A stretch of 64,000 nt of DNA from Rhodanobacter sp. C01 (GTDB lineage: Bacteria; Pseudomonadota; Gammaproteobacteria; Xanthomonadales; Rhodanobacteraceae). The notes below the pieces were generated by a model, which worked only from the letters and a program-made list of their open reading frames with translations, ran no database searches and was not told where the DNA came from. Shown one piece after another: positions 41,232 through 50,533 of this stretch (position 1 is the stretch's first letter; each line of letters opens with the position of its first letter). The position numbers were made by a program, and so were the translations under genes. The stretch covers positions 434,001 through 498,000 of the forward strand of contig NZ_MUNR01000012.1 in NCBI RefSeq assembly GCF_002001045.1, read 5' to 3'.

Positions 41232-43201
41232 TCGCACTGCCATCGCGCAAGGCCCGAACCGAATCACCCGTCCATACCCGTGCGTTTGACCTGCTGACCC
41301 TGACCCTGGCCCTCGTGCTCGGCCTGCACGCATCGCACCTGCCGTGGTGGCTCACCATTGCATTGGCATCGACGCTGGGCTGGCGCTGGTGGCAACGCCG
41401 TCGGCACCCCGGACGGGTTCCGCGCTGGCTCAAGCTGCCCTTGCTGGTGCTGCTGACGCTTGCGGTCGTTGTCCACTACGGAAACATATTCGGCCGCGAA
41501 CCGGGGACCGCGCTTGCCATCGGCCTGCTGATCCTGAAATTGCTGGAGGCCGAATCCGCCCGCGATGTCCGCGTGGGTATCAGCTTCGCCTGCTTCGCGC
41601 TGATGGCTGCGCTGCTGTTCGAGCAGGGACTCGTCGCCACCATCACCGTGGCGCTCGGTCTGCTACCGGCGCTGGCGACCCTGCGGGCCCTGGAGCCGGC
41701 ACAGGCGCAGGTCACACTCCAGCGCTCCCTGCTGCCGGGCCTCGGCTTGCTGGCGGCGGCATTGCCACTGGCTCTGCTCGGATTCCTGCTGGTGCCGCGG
41801 CTGAGCTCACCGCTGTGGGGCGCACCCGCTCCGCGGGATGCGCGCACGGGACTGAGCGACAACATGTCGCCTGGCGACTTTACAAATCTGCTCACCGATG
41901 ACCGCCCGGCGATGCGGGTGAGTTTCGAGGGCACGCCACCATCACCGGAGCAGCGCTATTTCCGCGCCTATGTGATGTGGGACTACGACGGCTCGCGCTG
42001 GAAGTACGTCGATATCGTCAACCGCGCTCCAGTGGAGCTGCAGGCTTCCCGCACCCTCGACTACCAGATCAGCATGGAGCCGACGCATCAATACGTGCTG
42101 CCGATGCTGGACATGCCGCTCGACGCTCCTGCCAGCGCCAGGCTTCGTCAGGATCGCGTGGTCATGGCCGACAGGCCGGTCAACGATCCGCTCACCTATG
42201 CGGGACGGTCGGCCGTCACATACCGTCTGCAACCGGAGCTCGGCATCCGGGCACGCAATCGCGGACTCTACCTGCCTGACGGCTTCAACCCACGCGCTCT
42301 CGCGCTCGGGCAATCGTGGCGTCAACGCTATGGAACCAACGATGTCGCGATCGTGCAGGCCGCGCTTTCACTCTTCCATGATGGCGGCTTCCGCTACACG
42401 CTGTCGCCGGCGCCGCTGGGCCGCGACGCGATGGACGACTTCCTGTTCGATACCCACGAGGGTTTCTGCGAACAGTACTCGTCGGCATTCACGGTCCTGA
42501 TGCGCGCGGCCGGCATCCCTTCGCGGGTCGTCACCGGCTACCAGGGCGGCTACTGGAACACGCTGGGCAGGTACCTGCTGGTACGTTATTCCGATGCCCA
42601 TGCCTGGAGCGAGGTATGGCTGGCCGGACGCGGCTGGGTACGCATCGACCCCACCGGTGCGGTTCGGCCGCAGCGCGTCAGCCTGGGCGCAGCGGCGGCA
42701 GCCGGTGGCCAGCTGCCGTGGTACGAAAACGGCTGGCTGCAATCGATGCGCAATCGCTGGGACATCGTCAACCGCTGGTGGGGTCAAGGCGTTACCGGTT
42801 TCGATGCACTGCGCCAGCGCGGCCTGCTGACCCCGTTCGGCATTCGCAACGCCGATACGACGACGCTGGGCGTGCTGCTCGCGATCAGCTGTGTGTTGTT
42901 CATCGCGCTCGGCATGATGTGGGCGTTGCTGCGGCGGCAGGTACGTGACCCCTTGCGTACCGCGCTGCGCGAGTTGGAGCACAAGCTGGCACGCAAGGGT
43001 ATCGTGCGCCGGCCCAGCGAAGGCCCACAGCATTACCTGAGTCGTGCTGCCCGTGCGCTACCTGGGCAACGCGGGGAGCTCGACCTGTTGATGAGGTGTT
43101 ATCTGGAACTGCGCTATGCCCATGACGAACCGCCGCCTGAATCATTGCGCGACTTTCAGCACGCGGTTCGGGATTTTCGGGTCGTCCGCGTGGTCAAATG
43201 A
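41228..43201 (+). CDS. TgpA-type membrane transglutaminase
   Basis: DUF3488/transglutaminase/DUF4129 protein. About six N-terminal membrane helices (residues about 20-200) lead to a periplasmic transglutaminase core with Cys in THEGFCEQYSS, His in YSDAHAWSEVWL and Asp in WVRIDPTGA. A further helix near residue 555 and a DUF4129-like tail follow. 657 residues. The ATG overlaps the DUF58 stop. In Pseudomonas the homologue is essential; its substrate is unknown. Confidence 0.9.
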   Translation: MIALPSRKARTESPVHTRAFDLLTLTLALVLGLHASHLPWWLTIALASTLGWRWWQRRRHPGRVPRWLKLPLLVLLTLAVVVHYGNIFGREPGTALAIGLLILKLLEAESARDVRVGISFACFALMAALLFEQGLVATITVALGLLPALATLRALEPAQAQVTLQRSLLPGLGLLAAALPLALLGFLLVPRLSSPLWGAPAPRDARTGLSDNMSPGDFTNLLTDDRPAMRVSFEGTPPSPEQRYFRAYVMWDYDGSRWKYVDIVNRAPVELQASRTLDYQISMEPTHQYVLPMLDMPLDAPASARLRQDRVVMADRPVNDPLTYAGRSAVTYRLQPELGIRARNRGLYLPDGFNPRALALGQSWRQRYGTNDVAIVQAALSLFHDGGFRYTLSPAPLGRDAMDDFLFDTHEGFCEQYSSAFTVLMRAAGIPSRVVTGYQGGYWNTLGRYLLVRYSDAHAWSEVWLAGRGWVRIDPTGAVRPQRVSLGAAAAAGGQLPWYENGWLQSMRNRWDIVNRWWGQGVTGFDALRQRGLLTPFGIRNADTTTLGVLLAISCVLFIALGMMWALLRRQVRDPLRTALRELEHKLARKGIVRRPSEGPQHYLSRAARALPGQRGELDLLMRCYLELRYAHDEPPPESLRDFQHAVRDFRVVRVVK

Positions 43202-43247
43202 AAGCCGACACGGTGGCGTACGCCACCGCCCCTATGGAGAAGCTGCC

Positions 43248-43841
43248 ATGTCCCTGTACCGTCCCCTCTCCCTCGCCGCAGCGATCGCCCTGCTGGGCGG
43301 ATGCGCGACGATCCCCCAACCACTCCAGGGCAACTACGCCAACGTCTCGACTGCCAGTGCGCAGCAAGGCGGCGCAGGCGGTACCCGCGTACGTTGGGGT
43401 GGCGAGATCATCAAGACCGAACCGGGTCAGCAGGAGACCTGTTTCTACCTGCTCGCACGCCCACTGGACAGTGAAGCCCGTCCCGAGGGTGGCAATGCCG
43501 GCGAGAACCAGGGACGCTTCGTCGCCTGCCGCGCAGGCTTCTACGACCCCGAGGTATTCACCCGCGGCCGCGAGTTGACGGTGACGGGCACGCTGCACGG
43601 CGCGGTATCGCAGAAGGTGGGTGATTACGACTACGCCTATCCACGCGTCGAAGCCGATGTGGTCTACCTGTGGCCCAAGCAGCCGCGCTACGCCGCCTAC
43701 CCGCCGGGTTACTACGACCCGTTCTGGGGTCCGGGCTTCGGTCCGTACTGGGGTGGCCCGTGGGGCTGGGGCGGTCCGGGATACTACGGCGGTCCACGGG
43801 TGATCGTGGTGCGGCCGCCACCGCCGCCGGCAGGCAAGTAA
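43248..43841 (+). CDS. Slp-family outer membrane lipoprotein
   Basis: A signal peptide with lipobox LLGGC predicts outer-membrane lipidation. The ATG giving MSLYRPLSLAAAIALL has GGAGAAG upstream; about 197 residues. The middle (VRWGGEIIKT, TCFYLLARPLDSEARP, GRFVACRAGFYDPEVF, RELTVTGTL) matches the Slp carbon-starvation lipoprotein pattern. The last 50 residues are a Gly/Pro/Tyr/Trp-rich tail ending in a proline run. A small palindrome sits just before its leader. Confidence 0.8.
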   Translation: MSLYRPLSLAAAIALLGGCATIPQPLQGNYANVSTASAQQGGAGGTRVRWGGEIIKTEPGQQETCFYLLARPLDSEARPEGGNAGENQGRFVACRAGFYDPEVFTRGRELTVTGTLHGAVSQKVGDYDYAYPRVEADVVYLWPKQPRYAAYPPGYYDPFWGPGFGPYWGGPWGWGGPGYYGGPRVIVVRPPPPPAGK

Positions 43842-43848
43842 GCGCATA

Positions 43849-43879
43849 CAGGAACGCCGGCTTGATGCCGGCGTTCCTG
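43849..43879. terminator. Strong 13-bp hairpin between convergent genes
   Basis: CAGGAACGCCGGC and GCCGGCGTTCCTG form a perfect stem with loop TTGAT. It lies between the converging slp-like and HIT genes, so it can serve both transcripts. No clear T-run is present. Confidence 0.65.
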
Positions 43880-43908
43880 TATCTGCCAAACGCATATTGC
43901 GGCTGCAC

Positions 43909-44253
43909 TCAACCCGGGGGCCAGAGCATGCGGCGACCCGCCAGCAGGTGCACATGCAGATGGAACACAGTTTGGCCGCCGTCCTCGTTGCAGTTGATCA
44001 CCGTGCGGTAACCTTTTTCCGCAAAGCCTTCCTGCTTTGCATAGTCGGCGCAAGCCAGCAACAGCCTGCCCAACAGCTCGGCATCACCGACAGTCGCGTC
44101 ATTGAGGGTGGCCAACGGCCGCTTGGGAATGAACAGCACGTGCACCGGGGCCTGCGGATTCAGATCGCGGAAGGCCAGCACCTCGTCGTTCTCGTAGACG
44201 ATGTCGGCCGGTATCTCGTGGCGGATGATCTTGCTGAAGATGGTATCGCCCAT
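43909..44253 (-). CDS. HIT-family (HINT-type) nucleotide hydrolase
   Basis: Histidine-triad protein, typically cleaving nucleoside phosphoramidates. HxHxH motif HLHVHLL is present near the C-terminus, with FSKIIRHEIPADIVYENDEVLAF at the start; 114 residues. The ATG giving MGDTIFSKI is chosen. It lies 20 nt after recR. Confidence 0.93.
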   Translation of the reverse strand: MGDTIFSKIIRHEIPADIVYENDEVLAFRDLNPQAPVHVLFIPKRPLATLNDATVGDAELLGRLLLACADYAKQEGFAEKGYRTVINCNEDGGQTVFHLHVHLLAGRRMLWPPG

Positions 44254-44273
44254 GCCCGCTTGCTCCGTGTGAG

Positions 44274-44876
44274 TCAGTCCAGCAACTGCCGACCGCCGAA
44301 CGCATGCGCCAGCGTGCTGCGATCGACGTATTCCAGTTCGCCACCCAGCGGCACGCCGTGTGCCAGCCGGGTCGGCCGCACGCCACCAGCGCGCGCCAGC
44401 TGCGCCAGGTAATGCGCGGTGGCCTCGCCTTCCACGGTGGGATTGGTGGCGATGATCAGCTCCTCGATCTCGCCTTCGCCCAGCCGCTGGGTCAGCTGCG
44501 CCAGCCCCAGCTCCTCCGGCCCCAAGCCGTCCAGCGGCGACAGGCGCCCCATCAGCACGAAGTACTGGCCACGGTAGCCGGTGGCCTGCTCGATCGCCGC
44601 CAGGTCGGTCGGCGACTCCACCACACACAGCACCTGCCGGTCACGGCTGCTGCTGGCACAGAGTGAGCACAGCGGCTCCTCGCTGAAGTTGCGGCACTGC
44701 TTGCAATGGCCGATGCGCTGCATCGCCTGCTCCAGCACGGCCGCCAGTTTCAGCCCACGCTCCCGCTCACGCTCCAGCAGATGGAAGGCCATCCGCTGCG
44801 CACTCTTGCCGCCCACACCGGGCAGACAGCGCAGCGCTTCGATCAAGTCAGCGAGAAGGTTGGACCCGTTGTTCAC
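44274..44876 (-). CDS. recR: Recombination protein RecR
   Basis: Works with RecFO to load RecA at gaps. The helix-hairpin-helix-like [20 protein letters not shown], four-Cys zinc finger [16 protein letters not shown] and Toprim [13 protein letters not shown] are intact. A GTG giving [15 protein letters not shown] is used; a TTG two codons upstream is equally open. About 200 residues. It follows ybaB, the usual dnaX-ybaB-recR order. Confidence 0.95.
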   Translation of the reverse strand: MNNGSNLLADLIEALRCLPGVGGKSAQRMAFHLLERERERGLKLAAVLEQAMQRIGHCKQCRNFSEEPLCSLCASSSRDRQVLCVVESPTDLAAIEQATGYRGQYFVLMGRLSPLDGLGPEELGLAQLTQRLGEGEIEELIIATNPTVEGEATAHYLAQLARAGGVRPTRLAHGVPLGGELEYVDRSTLAHAFGGRQLLD

Positions 44877-44882
44877 GATCAA

Positions 44883-45206
44883 TCAGAACGGCATCTTGAA
44901 GCCGGCCGGCAGGTTCATCCCGGCGGTGACGCCGCCAAGCTTGTTCTTGCTGACCTCAGCGACCTTGTTCACGGCGTCGTTGATGGCCGCGGCGACCAGA
45001 TCCTCGGCCATCTCCGGATCATCGGCAAAGGTCTGCCGATCAATCTGCACGCGACGCACCTCATGCGCACCGGTCATCACCACGCTGACCAGACCACCGC
45101 CGGCGCTGCCGGTGACTTCCAACTTGGCGATCTCGTCCTGCGCACGCTTCATGTCTTCCTGCATGCGCTGGGCCTGCTGCATCAGCTGACCGATCTGTCC
45201 TCTCAT
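44883..45206 (-). CDS. YbaB/EbfC nucleoid-associated protein
   Basis: Small DNA-binding protein, 107 residues, starting MRGQIGQLMQQAQRMQEDMKRAQ, with the GLVSVVMTGAHEVRRVQID strands typical of YbaB. It sits between dnaX and recR as in most proteobacteria. Confidence 0.95.
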   Translation of the reverse strand: MRGQIGQLMQQAQRMQEDMKRAQDEIAKLEVTGSAGGGLVSVVMTGAHEVRRVQIDRQTFADDPEMAEDLVAAAINDAVNKVAEVSKNKLGGVTAGMNLPAGFKMPF

Positions 45207-45235
45207 CTCACTGCTCCGGCTTCAACTTCAAGGAT

Positions 45236-46930
45236 TCAACTATCAAGGGGTTTGACGGACTGCGGTACTACACGCGCGCCGAATTCGCGCTTCAGCGACT
45301 GCACCAGCGGATCAGCTTCGATCGCCTGTTCGGCGGCCGCCTGAGCGTTGTCGCGCGCCTGCGCAGCACGCGCCGCCGGCGTCTGTGTACCCGCTTCCCG
45401 GCTGTTGCTGACAAAGCGCAGACGGATGCGCTCGCCAAGTACCTGGCCGATGCGCTCTTCCATCTGACTGACCATCGGTTCTACCGCCAGATTCATGTGG
45501 GCCGGCTGCAGCGCGAGCACCAGGGTCTGGCCATCGCGTTCACGCAGCACCGCGTTCTGCGCGAGCAGACCGAACGGACCGCGCAAGCCGGCCTGTTCGA
45601 TCAAGGCCTCCCAGTTCGGCAGGCCGTTGGCATCCTGCAACACCGCTGGTGCTGTCACGACAGCCGCTGTTGGTACCGGGAGCGCTGCCGGTTCCACACG
45701 TGGCGGTGACAGGGGATCCTGCCTCCGCTCGCCCACGGCGGCAGGGCGCGCAGGCGTTGTCGCACTTGGTCGTGGCGATGTCACTGACGGCATCGGGTTG
45801 CTGGCAGCGGCCGCCCTTTCAGTACGAGTTGCCGGCGCACCATCGCCTGGTCGAAACGCCAGCATGCGCAGCAGCGCCATCTCGAAACCGGTACGTGCAT
45901 CCGGCGCCAGCATCAGGTCACGCCGGCCGGAGGTGGCAATCTGGTAATACAGCTGCACGTCTTCCGGCGTCATCCGCTCGGCCAGTGCAACCAGCGCGCC
46001 GTCATCGTCGCTGTCTTCTTCCGGCCGGTAGCCGGGAATCAGCTGAATCAGCTGCAAGCGGTGCAGCACGCTGGCCAGATCGTCCAGCACGCCGCCGAAG
46101 TCCGGCGAGTACGATGCGATCTGCGTGCACTCGACCAGCAGCCGTTCGCCATCGCCGGCCGCCAGCGCGTCGAGCACACCCAACACCTGCCCGCGCGCGA
46201 CACTGCCGAGCATGGTGCGCACGTCGTCGGCATGCAGCGCGCCGCCGCCGTACGCAATCGCCTGGTCTAGCAGCGACAGGCCATCGCGCAGGGAGCCATC
46301 GGCAGCACGCGCAAGCTCGCCGATCGCACTGTCTTCGTAGGCAATGTTTTCCGCAGCGAGGATGTGCCGCATCTGGCCGGATATCTGCTCCGGCAGCAAG
46401 CGCTTCAGGTTGAACTTCAGGCAGCGCGACAGCACCGTTACCGGCAATTTCTGCGGATCGGTGGTGGCGAGCAGGAACTTCACATGCGGCGGCGGTTCTT
46501 CCAGCGTCTTCAACAACGCGTTGAACGCGTTCTTCGACAGCATGTGCACCTCATCGACCAGATAGACCTTGAAGCGGCCGCGCGACGGCGCGTACTGCGC
46601 ATTCTCGATCACCTCGCGCACATCGTCCACGCCGGTATTGCTGGCCGCATCGATTTCCAGCAGGTCGACAAAACGCCCTTCATCCACCGAGGTGCACACC
46701 GAGCATTCACCGCATGGATCAGACGACTGCCCGCGCTCGCAGTTCAGCGACTTGGCGAAGATACGTGCGATGGTGGTCTTGCCGACACCACGAGTGCCGG
46801 TAAACAGGTAGGCGTGATGCATGCGTCCGGTCTCGAGCGCATTGGTGAGCGCGCGCACCACATGCTCCTGTCCGACCAGCTCGGCGAACTTGCGCGGGCG
46901 CCACTTGCGAGCGAGTACCTGATAAGACAT
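45236..46930 (-). CDS. dnaX: DNA polymerase III subunit gamma/tau
   Basis: Clamp-loader ATPase. Walker A GTRGVGKTTIARI, zinc module CERGQSSDPCGECSVC, VYLVDEVHMLS and sensor LLATTDPQKLPVTVLSRC are intact. At 564 residues it is shorter than E. coli tau; an Ala/Pro/Thr-rich linker (residues about 365-430) precedes the C-terminal part. No A-rich slippery heptamer for a programmed frameshift was seen. 4.5S RNA and tRNA-Ser lie upstream. Confidence 0.96.
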   Translation of the reverse strand: MSYQVLARKWRPRKFAELVGQEHVVRALTNALETGRMHHAYLFTGTRGVGKTTIARIFAKSLNCERGQSSDPCGECSVCTSVDEGRFVDLLEIDAASNTGVDDVREVIENAQYAPSRGRFKVYLVDEVHMLSKNAFNALLKTLEEPPPHVKFLLATTDPQKLPVTVLSRCLKFNLKRLLPEQISGQMRHILAAENIAYEDSAIGELARAADGSLRDGLSLLDQAIAYGGGALHADDVRTMLGSVARGQVLGVLDALAAGDGERLLVECTQIASYSPDFGGVLDDLASVLHRLQLIQLIPGYRPEEDSDDDGALVALAERMTPEDVQLYYQIATSGRRDLMLAPDARTGFEMALLRMLAFRPGDGAPATRTERAAAASNPMPSVTSPRPSATTPARPAAVGERRQDPLSPPRVEPAALPVPTAAVVTAPAVLQDANGLPNWEALIEQAGLRGPFGLLAQNAVLRERDGQTLVLALQPAHMNLAVEPMVSQMEERIGQVLGERIRLRFVSNSREAGTQTPAARAAQARDNAQAAAEQAIEADPLVQSLKREFGARVVPQSVKPLDS

Positions 46931-47021
46931 GCCTGACTACCTTGGGGCGAACAGTGATTGTGCCAAGTCGGGCGGGGTAAGTCAGTAAACGAGGACAGGG
47001 AATCAGTCACCCCGAAAAGGC

Positions 47022-47128
47022 GGCAGCCCCGCCAGCCACACCCCGGCACCCGAATCATTCGCTACCGTTGCTTCCTTCCGGACCTGGCGGAGTTTGCGAA
47101 CTATCGTCGCGGGGGGACCGACGGGGCC
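47022..47128 (-). ncRNA. ffs: 4.5S signal recognition particle RNA
   Basis: The apical hairpin with CCAGGTCCGGAAGGAAGCA is the universal bacterial SRP RNA loop, and the GGCCCCG and CGGGGC ends pair to close a long helix of about 107 nt. It lies just upstream of dnaX, a common place. Ends are approximate to a few bases. Confidence 0.92.
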
Positions 47129-47229
47129 ACCATAGACGTGGGCTGCTAGGCCCTGCCACGACAGCGCGGATAGCTGTCGCAGCACTTCATGTAGCGAGAA
47201 CTCGAAGGCACTCGCACGGTTTCACTCAC

Positions 47230-47320
47230 TGGCGGAGAGAGCGGGATTCGAACCCGCGATACGTTTTACCGTATACACACTTTCCAGGCGTGCTCCTTCA
47301 ACCACTCGGACACCTCTCCG
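47230..47320 (-). tRNA. tRNA-Ser (GGA)
   Basis: A 91-nt type II tRNA with long variable arm (GTATACGGTAAAACGTATC), anticodon GGA, and encoded CCA. It is on the same strand as 4.5S RNA and dnaX, about 100 nt upstream. Confidence 0.96.
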
Positions 47321-47416
47321 CATGGGTGAAACCGCCTTTGTCAGGCTATCAAGGCCCGGCAAAGAAGCGGAAGGATAGCCGCAGGCCCGGATACAGGCAA
47401 GCGGATGCAGCTGGAT

Positions 47417-48178
47417 TCAGCCGGCATCCGCTCGTGGTGCGGACGGTTCGCCCACAGTTATCCGGTCACCCATGGCCGCGATGCGGTAGCCGAGCGCGGC
47501 CAGAGCGGTGCCATCGGCCACACTGCCGTAGTGGTACAGCAGCAGTCGCGAGCGCATCGCGTCGCCCGGATACTCACGCTCGATATCGTCGATGCCCGTG
47601 TGCGACGGATTGCCGACCAGGCTGCAATCGTGCGCGATCACTTCATTGCCGTCGGCGTAGCGTGCGAGGGCTTCGGGGATCGGACGGGTATCGCCGGTGT
47701 AGACGAAGCTGCCGTCCAGCGCGAGGCCATACGACGTGCCCGGCACGTGATGCCGGGTGGCGAACACGTCGAACCACAGCCCGTCGAGCCAGAAACCACG
47801 CGTGCATGGCACCAGGCGAAAAGCTTCCCAGAAGTTGACGCCGCCCTCGGCGAGTGCGCCGGGATAATCCGCCACCCGTGCCTGCAGCCAGGGAATCAGT
47901 CCGGCATGGGCAAACAATCGGGTGGTACCGCGCAGGTGCGGATCGAACCACAACCGGAAGAACAACCGCTCCAGTCCGGCCACGTGATCCATATGGGTAT
48001 GCGTGATGTACAGCGCCGGCGGCAACGCATCGTAGGCGGCCACGTAGCGATCCAGCGTGTCGGGGCCGCAGTCGATCAGCAACTGGGGCACACCGGCGCG
48101 CTCCAGCACCACGGCCGAGGAACCGAGTTCCACCGCATGCGCGGCGCCCACACCTAGAAAATGCAGATGCCAGTTCAT
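47417..48178 (-). CDS. Metallo-beta-lactamase-fold hydrolase (RNase Z/PhnP-like)
   Basis: Binuclear-zinc hydrolase fold, 253 residues. Metal motif THTHMDHVAGLERLF, an Asp-containing VYTGDTRPI and VIAHDCSL are visible; the N-terminal WHLHFLGVGAAHAVELGSS is typical of RNase Z/PhnP-like proteins. The substrate is unknown. Its ATG overlaps the kdkA stop (ATGA), so it is co-translated with that LPS kinase, though no LPS role is implied by sequence. Confidence 0.8.
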   Translation of the reverse strand: MNWHLHFLGVGAAHAVELGSSAVVLERAGVPQLLIDCGPDTLDRYVAAYDALPPALYITHTHMDHVAGLERLFFRLWFDPHLRGTTRLFAHAGLIPWLQARVADYPGALAEGGVNFWEAFRLVPCTRGFWLDGLWFDVFATRHHVPGTSYGLALDGSFVYTGDTRPIPEALARYADGNEVIAHDCSLVGNPSHTGIDDIEREYPGDAMRSRLLLYHYGSVADGTALAALGYRIAAMGDRITVGEPSAPRADAG

Positions 48179-48903
48179 GGGGTCAGCGTACGCTCGTATC
48201 GGTAAAGTAGCGGTTGCCAGATGGTTTTTTCGAAGGCCGCCTCGTCCTGGCCGGCGGCACCGAGTTTGAGCAGCGAACGGCGCAGGCGCTGCAGATTGGC
48301 CTGCTGCCAGGCGACGGCCGGCGTACGCATGCAGCCACGGTCGAAGTCGATCAGGTAAAGCTCGCCCGGCGTCACCAGCACATTGTGCGCATTCAGGTCT
48401 GCGTGCCAGATACCGGCGCGATGAAAGCGTGCCACCAGCGCACCGACTTCTTCAGCCAGCTCGCTATCCAGCCGCCCTTCCGCCAGGCGTTCGGCCAGTG
48501 TCTGCGCATGGGCGATGCAACGGGTGATCAGGTCGGCGCTGTAGAACAGGCCGTGCCGGACATAGCGGGCGGCTACCACCGCCGGCCCGGGCAGGCCGAG
48601 CCGGGCAATTTCGCCGAGCAGCCTGAATTCAGCAAACGGACGCGTGTGATCGGCCCCGACCCACAGATAGCGATCACCCATCAGCGCGGCGACCAGACCA
48701 CCGCGGTGATAATGCCGCAATACGCATTCCCCTGCCGGCGTCGCGATGATCGCCACGCCGCCACGGCCGCCCGCCTGCGTGCGCAAGGCGTTGCGCTCGC
48801 GCCAGTAGTCCGACGCAAACCACTCGTGTCCGACTTGTGGCGACACCGCGGCATCGAACAGAATCGCGCCGACCGCGTCTTTGTATGTGCGTTCCTGCAT
48901 CAT
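48175..48903 (-). CDS. kdkA: 3-deoxy-D-manno-octulosonate (Kdo) kinase
   Basis: Kinase phosphorylating Kdo in lipopolysaccharide inner core, as in Haemophilus and Xanthomonas. Protein-kinase-like motifs are visible: VLRHYHRGGLVAALMGDRYLW, catalytic FHRAGIWHADLNAHNVLV and IDFDRG. An ATG giving MMQERTYKDAVG is used; a GTG ten codons upstream is also possible. It is divergent from a heptosyltransferase gene. Confidence 0.9.
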   Translation of the reverse strand: MMQERTYKDAVGAILFDAAVSPQVGHEWFASDYWRERNALRTQAGGRGGVAIIATPAGECVLRHYHRGGLVAALMGDRYLWVGADHTRPFAEFRLLGEIARLGLPGPAVVAARYVRHGLFYSADLITRCIAHAQTLAERLAEGRLDSELAEEVGALVARFHRAGIWHADLNAHNVLVTPGELYLIDFDRGCMRTPAVAWQQANLQRLRRSLLKLGAAGQDEAAFEKTIWQPLLYRYERTLTP

Positions 48904-48959
48904 CAGTGCCGCTGCACTCCGCTCACCGCTCACTCTCAGGCAATTCTAGCCCAAGCCCC

Positions 48960-50018
48960 ATGACCCCGAACCCGATGACTGCCGCTGCCTCGATCTGCCT
49001 GCTGCGCACCTCCGCCATCGGCGATGTCACCCATGTGGTGCCGCTCGTACGCACCCTGCAACAGGCATGGCCGGATACCGCGCTGACCTGGATCGTCGGC
49101 AAGCTGGAACGCAAACTGGTCGGGGATCTGCCCGGGGTGGAATTCGTCACGTTCGACAAGGCTGCAGGCTGGGCAGGCATGCGTGCGGTGCGTGATGCAC
49201 TGTGCGGACAACGTTTCGATGCCCTGCTGCAGATGCAGGTCGCCATGCGCTCGAACCTGCTGAGCCTGGGCATCAAGGCCGAGCGCCGCGTTGGCTACGA
49301 CCATGCACGCGCAAAGGACCTGCACGGCCTGGTCATTAACGAACGTATCCCGGCGCGCAGTGGCGAACATGTGCTGGATGCGATCGGCAGCTTCTGCGAG
49401 CCGTTGGGATTGAAGCAGACAACGATACGCTGGGACATTCCGATTCCCGATGAAGCGCATGCATGGGCCGCCGAACAACTACCCGGAGACGTGCCAACTC
49501 TGCTGGTCAGCCCTGCCTCCAGCCATGCATTGCGCAACTGGCGCCCGGAGCGCTATGCCGCAGTGATGGATCATGCCTCCGCACGCGGCTGGCGCGTGGC
49601 GCTGATTGGCGGCCCTTCCGCGATTGAGCGCACGATGGCCGATGCCGTGCTTGCCGCGTGCCAGCGCACATCACTCGATCTTACCGGCAAGGACACGCTG
49701 AAAAAGCTGATGGCCATGCTCAGTCGCGCGCAATTGTTGCTGACGCCCGACTCCGGCCCGATGCACATGGCCAATGCGGTCGGCACCAAGGTGCTGGGCC
49801 TGCACGCAGCGAGCAACCCGGATCGTTCCGGCCCCTACTCCGACCGCCGCTGGTGCGTGAACAAGTACGACGAGGCCGCGCGCAAATACCTGGGCAAGCC
49901 AGCCAGCGAGATTGCATGGGGCTGCAAGATCGAGAAGCCTGGCGTGATGGACCTGATCGGCGTCGACGAGGTGATCGAGCGCTACGAAGCCGCAGCGCGC
50001 GAACTAAATTTGTCCTAG
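48960..50018 (+). CDS. Glycosyltransferase family 9 (LPS heptosyltransferase)
   Basis: ADP-heptose:LPS heptosyltransferase-like enzyme of core assembly. N-terminal ICLLRTSAIGDVTHVVPLVRTL and C-terminal LLTPDSGPMHMANAVGTKVLGLHAASNPDRSGPY region mark GT9. ATG giving MTPNPMTAAAS is used; the second ATG (MTAAAS) may be the true one. About 352 residues. Divergent from kdkA with under 60 nt between starts, so a shared LPS-core promoter region is likely. Confidence 0.88.
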   Translation: MTPNPMTAAASICLLRTSAIGDVTHVVPLVRTLQQAWPDTALTWIVGKLERKLVGDLPGVEFVTFDKAAGWAGMRAVRDALCGQRFDALLQMQVAMRSNLLSLGIKAERRVGYDHARAKDLHGLVINERIPARSGEHVLDAIGSFCEPLGLKQTTIRWDIPIPDEAHAWAAEQLPGDVPTLLVSPASSHALRNWRPERYAAVMDHASARGWRVALIGGPSAIERTMADAVLAACQRTSLDLTGKDTLKKLMAMLSRAQLLLTPDSGPMHMANAVGTKVLGLHAASNPDRSGPYSDRRWCVNKYDEAARKYLGKPASEIAWGCKIEKPGVMDLIGVDEVIERYEAAARELNLS

Positions 50019-50024
50019 AAGCCC

Positions 50025-50099
50025 TTGTGGGAGCGACTTCAGTCGCGATGCTCCTATGCCACGAGAGAAGAACATCGCGGCTGAAGCCGCTCCTACAGG
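50025..50099. repeat. Inverted pair of REP sequences
   Basis: TTGTGGGAGCGACTTCAGTC (from 50025) and the inverted CATCGCGGCTGAAGCCGCTC (from 50073) are two copies of the GGAGCGGCTTCAGCCGCGA-type REP motif common in xanthomonads and pseudomonads. They fill the space between the convergent heptosyltransferase and DUF6165 genes. Confidence 0.85.
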
Positions 50100-50104
50100 C
50101 AGCA

Positions 50105-50503
50105 TCAAACCGCGCGGTAATCCTGGTACGACTTTTCCTCGACAAGCTGCGAGCCGAGCTTGAGGTTGATCTCGCGCTTGAACGCTGCGCGCTCGTCGTT
50201 GCGGAAATACACCGCACGCGCCAGTTCGATGAACTCCTGGTCGAACGCCTGGGCGCGTTCCTTCAGACGGATCTTGTCCTCGATATCCCACAGCAGTTCG
50301 TTCACTGCCAACAGGCGCCCACGCTCGTCGCCAATATCGGTCTGCGAGGCCATGTGGTTGGCCCAGGTCGCGTTGAGCAGATCGAGCTCGTTGCGCACGT
50401 TGGCCAGCTTGGCATCGTCGGTGATCCGCTGCGACTTGATCTCGAGGATGGTGATCTTGTCGATCAGCTCGCCGAACGATACGGGGGTTTGGATCAGGCT
50501 CAT
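50105..50503 (-). CDS. DUF6165 family protein
   Basis: Small protein of unknown function, 132 residues, beginning MSLIQTPVSFGELIDKITILEIK, helical and charged (AAFKREINLKLGSQLVEEKSYQDY at the end). It appears near sugar/LPS genes in other bacteria. It lies between an LPS heptosyltransferase and an ammonia-lyase gene; no enzymatic motif is seen. Confidence 0.75.
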   Translation of the reverse strand: MSLIQTPVSFGELIDKITILEIKSQRITDDAKLANVRNELDLLNATWANHMASQTDIGDERGRLLAVNELLWDIEDKIRLKERAQAFDQEFIELARAVYFRNDERAAFKREINLKLGSQLVEEKSYQDYRAV

Positions 50504-50533
50504 GGACTTGGTTCCAGTAAAGGAGATGCGGTT

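Noticed and set aside
45236-46930. Programmed frameshift in dnaX
   Set aside because: No A-rich slippery heptamer with a downstream stem was found; the gene seems to make one product.
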